A stretch of 64,000 nt of DNA from Flavobacterium alvei (GTDB taxonomy: Bacteria > Bacteroidota > Bacteroidia > Flavobacteriales > Flavobacteriaceae): contig NZ_PQVG01000003.1 of the NCBI RefSeq assembly GCF_002920895.1, positions 291,879 through 355,878 of the forward strand, written 5' to 3'. The notes under the pieces are model-generated. The model ran no database searches. It saw only the letters and a list, made by a program, of their open reading frames with translations, and was not told the origin of the DNA. Below are positions 60,060 through 64,000 of the stretch, piece after piece. The stretch's first letter is position 1. Each line of letters opens with the position of its first letter. The position numbers were made by a program, and so were the translations under genes.

Positions 60060-61655
60060 ATGAAAAAAATAAATTTAATAGTATCTATATTTTCATTAGT
60101 GACATTATTATCTTGTACGCAAGATTTAGATGTAATTTCTACTGACAGTACAGTAAAAACTCCAGAAGCACTCTTCTCTACCCCAGAAGGGTACAAGCAA
60201 GCACTTGCAGGAGTTTATGGAAACCTTTCCTTGACAGGAACAGGTGATGCTGGTTCTTCCTTTTTAGAAGGGATAGATGCAGGTACCAGCCAGTTTGGAC
60301 GTTGCTTGTGGTATTTACAAGAAATGACCACTGATGAAGTGGTTTGGAGTTATGAAAATGACGAAGGAACAGCAGAATTAAACAGAAATACTTGGGGTTC
60401 TAGTAATCCAATTTTGTTAGGATTTTTTAGTAGAACAATGGCCGAAGTGGCTATTGCCAATGACTTTTTACGTCAATCGGCTCCTGAAAAATTAACCTCT
60501 CGTGGTATTACAAATGCTACCGATGTTGCAAACATAAATATGTACCGCAACGAAGTGAGAGTTTTAAGAGCTTATGCTTATTATAACTTAATGGATATGT
60601 TTGGTAAAGCGCCTTTTTATGATGAAAGTTCGGCTATCAACTCGCAAGGTCCAGAATACAACAGACAACAACTTTTCACTTTCATAGAAAGTGAATTGAA
60701 TGCGGTTTTGCCAAATTTAAAAGCAGCTAGAACAAACGAATATGGACGAGTAGATCAAGGTGTTGCCAATATGATTTTGGCAAAAATATACTTGAATGCT
60801 GAGGTTTACATTGGAACACCAAAATATACTGAGTGTATGACAAAATGTTCAACAATTATCACAAGTGGTTATGCTTTGAATACTAATTATTTAAATAATT
60901 TTAAGGCTGATAACAATACTTCATCCGAGATTATTTTTGCCTTACAATCTGACGGGCGTGTAACACAAAACTATGGTGCTACAACCGTAATCATCAATGG
61001 TCAAGTAGGTTCTGTAGAAAGTAATGGAGCTGATTTTGGAGTAGGAGGTTGGGGCGGAGCCTTTAGATTAAGAAAACAATTTGTTCAAAAATTTGATGGT
61101 TCTGATTATGCAGCTGATGTTAGAAATACTATAATTAGCGGTTCTAGACCTATTGATATTACTAATATTAGTACTAATGGTCAAGGGTATGTTTTGGCTA
61201 AATGGTCGAACAAAACTGTTGCAGGTGTTGCAGGAAGCAGTTCAAATTTTGTAGATACTGATTTTCCGGTATTTCGTTTAGCCGATGCTTATCTGATGTA
61301 TGCCGAAGCTCAAATGCGTAAAGGTGGAGCTATAAACGGAGGAACTTTGGCCAATGCCGATGCCACTTCTTTAGGATACATTAATGCTTTGCGCACTCGT
61401 GCCAAAGGGGTTAGTGTTGGGGCTACTGCTGTAAATCTTGACTTCATTATAGACGAAAGAGCAAGAGAATTACATTGGGAAGCATTTAGAAGACAAGACT
61501 TAATTCGTTTTGGTAAATATACTACAGGTTACAATTGGGCTTGGAAAGGAAACAGCTTGAATGGAACATCTATTTCAGATAACATGAAATTATTTCCAAT
61601 TCCTGCTAACTCACTCAAAGCAAATCCAAATTTGACTCAGAACAATGGTTATTAG
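60060..61655 (+). CDS. SusD-like starch-binding lipoprotein (RagB type)
   Basis: 531 residues. Lipobox LLSC with Cys19, followed by TQDLDV, an acidic stretch like the Bacteroidota lipoprotein surface-export signal. Helical TPR-rich fold typical of SusD: TPEGYKQALAGVYGNLSLTG, VRVLRAYAYYNLMDMFGKAPFYDES, ARELHWEAFRRQDLIRFGKYTTGYNW and LFPIPANSLKANPNLTQNNGY. Forms the lid of the SusC-like barrel. Adjacent SusE/F genes support starch as ligand. Confidence 0.95.
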   Translation: MKKINLIVSIFSLVTLLSCTQDLDVISTDSTVKTPEALFSTPEGYKQALAGVYGNLSLTGTGDAGSSFLEGIDAGTSQFGRCLWYLQEMTTDEVVWSYENDEGTAELNRNTWGSSNPILLGFFSRTMAEVAIANDFLRQSAPEKLTSRGITNATDVANINMYRNEVRVLRAYAYYNLMDMFGKAPFYDESSAINSQGPEYNRQQLFTFIESELNAVLPNLKAARTNEYGRVDQGVANMILAKIYLNAEVYIGTPKYTECMTKCSTIITSGYALNTNYLNNFKADNNTSSEIIFALQSDGRVTQNYGATTVIINGQVGSVESNGADFGVGGWGGAFRLRKQFVQKFDGSDYAADVRNTIISGSRPIDITNISTNGQGYVLAKWSNKTVAGVAGSSSNFVDTDFPVFRLADAYLMYAEAQMRKGGAINGGTLANADATSLGYINALRTRAKGVSVGATAVNLDFIIDERARELHWEAFRRQDLIRFGKYTTGYNWAWKGNSLNGTSISDNMKLFPIPANSLKANPNLTQNNGY

Positions 61656-61676
61656 AGAATTTAAAAAGATATAAAA

Positions 61677-62678
61677 ATGAAAAACACACTTAAATTATTA
61701 ATTGCTTTCATTAGTTTTCTTACACTTTTGTCGTGTACTGAAGACGTGGAACATAAAACTGCGGCAGCTAAAAGTACAGGAATTAATTTACTGACACCAA
61801 CTTCCAGTTTTAACTTGGTTTTAGATGGAGCTAAATTAAACGAATTGGCCACGACTTTCGTTTGGAATGATACAGAAAATAGTGCTGCGGGTACTTCGGT
61901 AAGTTATACTATCGAAGCAGCTAAATCAGGTACTAACTTTGCAAAAACCGTAGTCTTAGGTTCAGCAACCACTAGTCTTTTTAAAGATATTACAGTTGGT
62001 AATTTAGATGCTGCTGCAAAAGCACTTGGAATGCCAGCTCTTGTAGAAGGACTTATGGATGTTCGTGTAAAATCAGCTGCGGGAACTTCTAATTTTTATA
62101 CCTTGAAAGTCACTCCATATCAACCCAATTGGGGTATTATTGGCGATGCCACTTCAGCGGGATGGGATCTTAGTACTGATATGATTTATAATGCTGCAAC
62201 CGATACTTATTCTATTTCACTTGGTTTAAAAACGGGTGCATTCAAATTTAGATTAGATAATGCTTGGACTACAAATTATGGAGATACTGGAAATAATCTT
62301 TCATTAGAAGCTGGCGGAGATAATATTCCTGTAACAGCAGGAAATTATACTATCGTTGCAAATTTCAAAACCCTTACTTATACCATAACTCCAATTGTAA
62401 ATGCTTGGGGGGTTATAGGAGATGCAACTCCAACAGGATGGGATAATGATACATTGATGGATTACAATCCTACCACCAAAACGTACTCTATAATCATGAA
62501 GATGAAAGTAGGAGCTTTCAAATTCAGACTAGATCATGGTTGGGCTTCTAATTATGGTGATGATGGAAATAATCTAACATTAGATGCTGGAGGGGCTAAT
62601 ATTGCTATAACAACAGCTGGAACTTATTATATCACGGCCGATTTTACCGGATTGAAATATACTATCAAACAATTATAA
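61677..62678 (+). CDS. SusE-like lipoprotein with two starch-binding modules
   Basis: 333 residues. Lipobox LLSC with Cys20 (CTEDVEHK). N-terminal SusE domain (about 35-145), then two tandem copies of a starch-binding-like module: NWGIIGDATSAGWD (about 151-238) and NAWGVIGDATPTGWD (about 242-333), each with YSI...GAFKFRLDxxWxxNYGD. Aromatic Trp and Tyr residues are those expected to stack on glucans. Downstream of the SusD-like gene by 21 bases. Confidence 0.9.
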   Translation: MKNTLKLLIAFISFLTLLSCTEDVEHKTAAAKSTGINLLTPTSSFNLVLDGAKLNELATTFVWNDTENSAAGTSVSYTIEAAKSGTNFAKTVVLGSATTSLFKDITVGNLDAAAKALGMPALVEGLMDVRVKSAAGTSNFYTLKVTPYQPNWGIIGDATSAGWDLSTDMIYNAATDTYSISLGLKTGAFKFRLDNAWTTNYGDTGNNLSLEAGGDNIPVTAGNYTIVANFKTLTYTITPIVNAWGVIGDATPTGWDNDTLMDYNPTTKTYSIIMKMKVGAFKFRLDHGWASNYGDDGNNLTLDAGGANIAITTAGTYYITADFTGLKYTIKQL

Positions 62679-62689
62679 TTAAGAAGAAT

Positions 62690-63439
62690 ATGAAAAATAT
62701 AATTAAATTTCTAATTGCTTTAATAAGCATAGCGGCGGTATCTTGTACTGATTCTGTAGAAGATAGAGAAGCTGTTGCAATTGGAACTGCGCCAGTATTA
62801 GTGGCGCCAGTAAACAATCTTACTATTGTTTTGGATAAAACCAAACCAAATGATTTGGCAACAACCGTAGTATGGAACTATGCAGCTTATGAAGGAACTC
62901 CTACTATTGTAAATTATAGTATAGAGTTTGCAGCAGCAGGAACAAATTTTGCATCACCTACAGTTGTTGCAACTTCTACAGACCGATTTAAAAATTTCAC
63001 TGTAGATGAGCTAAATTCAGCAGCATTAAACTCAGGATTTCCTCCGTTTGTAGTAAGTTCTATTGATGTTCGAATCAAATCAACTGTAGGGACGACAGGA
63101 AGTGTTGTGCAAACCTCTAATTCTTATACTATTAAACTAACGCCTTATCCAGCTTGGCCTGATTGGGGTATTATTGGAAGTGCAACTCCAACAGGTTGGA
63201 ACTCTGATACGAACATGGATTATGATTTAGCCACTAAAACATATTCAATTACTATGGATATGGTGGTTGGTGCTTATAAATTCAGATTAGATGATGGTTG
63301 GGGAACTAACTATGGAAGCAGTAGTGCGACTGGTGGAGCCTTAGTCTTAAACGGATCTGATATTCCAATAACTGTCGCTGGTAGTTATAAGATAACTGCA
63401 GACTTTAATGCTAAGGCTTATACGGTCAAAAAACTATAA
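62690..63439 (+). CDS. SusE/F-like lipoprotein with one starch-binding module
   Basis: 249 residues. Lipobox AVSC with Cys19. Same SusE-type N-terminal domain (about 35-150) as the preceding protein but only one C-terminal module (PDWGIIGSATPTGWN, about 157-249). Clear paralogue of the upstream gene by tandem duplication, with one module fewer. It starts 11 bases after that gene and is followed by a terminator, so the SusCDEF operon ends here. Confidence 0.9.
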   Translation: MKNIIKFLIALISIAAVSCTDSVEDREAVAIGTAPVLVAPVNNLTIVLDKTKPNDLATTVVWNYAAYEGTPTIVNYSIEFAAAGTNFASPTVVATSTDRFKNFTVDELNSAALNSGFPPFVVSSIDVRIKSTVGTTGSVVQTSNSYTIKLTPYPAWPDWGIIGSATPTGWNSDTNMDYDLATKTYSITMDMVVGAYKFRLDDGWGTNYGSSSATGGALVLNGSDIPITVAGSYKITADFNAKAYTVKKL

Positions 63440-63448
63440 ACGTTAAAA

Positions 63449-63480
63449 AAAAAGGGCTGTTTTTAGGAATGGCCCTTTTT
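63449..63480 (+). terminator. Terminator of the SusCDEF-like operon
   Basis: AAAAAGGGC (63449-63457) pairs with GCCCTTTTT (63472-63480) around a 14-base loop, 9 bases after the stop. Confidence 0.8.
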
Positions 63481-63499
63481 AATATTAAATAGATATTTT

Positions 63500-64000
63500 A
63501 TGAAAAAAATTATTTTTTTATTTTTTTTAATTGCTTCTGTAGGTTTTTCACAAACTACAACAACTCCATCACCAGCACTTGCAGAAGGAGCGGTTACTAT
63601 TAATTTCAATAAAGGTGGAACTCCATTAGCAAGCACAACAGATATTTATGCTCATATTGGGGTAACTGTCAATGGCACAAGATGGCAAAACACTAAGGGC
63701 AATTGGGGAACCACAAATGCGCCTCTATTGACTTTAGTTTCGGGAACTACTTATAAACTAGATCTCGGACCCGATTTGTACACTTATTTTGGTGTTCCAG
63801 TTACAAGTTCAATTACAGAAATTTGTGTGGTATTCAGAAACGCTACAGGAAGTGTGCAGACCTCACCTGATATTTTTATTAATGTTGGAGTTTTTCAGGC
63901 CACCCTTACGGCTCCGGGTTTGAACAGCACAAATATCATTAGTTCTGGAAGCAGTTTAAACATTACTGCTAACAATACAAGTGGAACTGCTAATTATAAT
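63500..64000 (+). CDS. Secreted protein, N-terminal part, right edge cut (probable starch-active enzyme)
   Basis: 167 codons are visible and the frame is open to the edge. Signal peptide MKKIIFLFFLIASVGFSQ, followed by a beta-rich domain (AVTINFNKGGTPLASTTDIYAHIGVTVNGTRWQNTKGNWGTTNAPLLTLVSGTTYKLDLGPDLYTYFGV) with several Trp and Tyr, of a type found at the front of secreted amylase-like and type-IX-secreted proteins. Position after the SusCDEF group, as in other Flavobacteriia starch loci, suggests an extracellular amylase; the catalytic part is outside the window, so this is not proven. Confidence 0.7.
   Translation, partial: MKKIIFLFFLIASVGFSQTTTTPSPALAEGAVTINFNKGGTPLASTTDIYAHIGVTVNGTRWQNTKGNWGTTNAPLLTLVSGTTYKLDLGPDLYTYFGVPVTSSITEICVVFRNATGSVQTSPDIFINVGVFQATLTAPGLNSTNIISSGSSLNITANNTSGTANYN

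Overview
The window is AT-rich, densely coded chromosomal DNA from a Bacteroidota bacterium, most likely Flavobacterium or a close relative. Evidence: a SusC/SusD-type pair with SusE-like lipoproteins, promoters of the TTG...TAnnTTTG type, few purine-rich Shine-Dalgarno sites, and many proteins with Flavobacteriia-style signal peptides or lipoboxes. No rRNA, tRNA, CRISPR array, transposase or phage gene was seen.

Layout. (1) 1-7725 is a sucrose locus: a sucrose-phosphorylase-type GH13 enzyme (cut by the left edge), fructokinase, a GPH/SUT-type sugar transporter and a TonB-dependent receptor on the minus strand, with a divergent LacI regulator. Two near-identical palindromic operators lie in the divergent promoter region. 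(2) 7769-15440 holds 3-methyladenine glycosylase, a lipoprotein, the ribosomal/translation group rplM-rpsI-rpsB-tsf, a solitary LacI regulator, a glycosyltransferase and a lysine-rich secreted protein. (3) 15517-25594 carries a 1137-residue outer-membrane protein, aspartate kinase, a GNAT acetyltransferase, a phosphopantetheinyl transferase, ahcY, a MntA/HepT-type toxin-antitoxin pair and cysK. (4) 25701-45010 is mostly housekeeping: dGTPase, a short-chain dehydrogenase and ABC transporter around an ArsR regulator with clear operators, nrdB/nrdA, MarC, a processing protease, dCMP deaminase, HupE, TerB, a BaiN-type flavoprotein, GDPD and several unknowns. (5) 45117-64000 is a complete starch/maltodextrin locus. 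The minus-strand group is GH13, GH31, GH13, GH65 maltose phosphorylase, beta-phosphoglucomutase, transporter and LacI. The divergent plus-strand group is SusC, SusD, two SusE/F-like lipoproteins and the start of a further secreted protein cut by the right edge.

How it works together. Starch fragments would be bound and imported by the SusCD/E/F group, trimmed to maltose and glucose by the GH13 and GH31 enzymes, carried across the inner membrane, and split by maltose phosphorylase to glucose and beta-glucose-1-phosphate for PgmB. Sucrose would enter through a plain TonB receptor with no SusD, cross the inner membrane by a related transporter and be split by a phosphorylase to alpha-glucose-1-phosphate and fructose. 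Both loci therefore use phosphorolysis, the same transporter family and LacI regulators.

The most unusual non-coding feature is a set of intergenic arrays with a strict 7-base period. The heptamer words differ from site to site and the arrays are often folded into palindromes; they occur at no fewer than eight places. A second recurrent pattern is that four of the five junctions in the minus-strand maltodextrin enzyme/transporter group, and its end, carry a hairpin.
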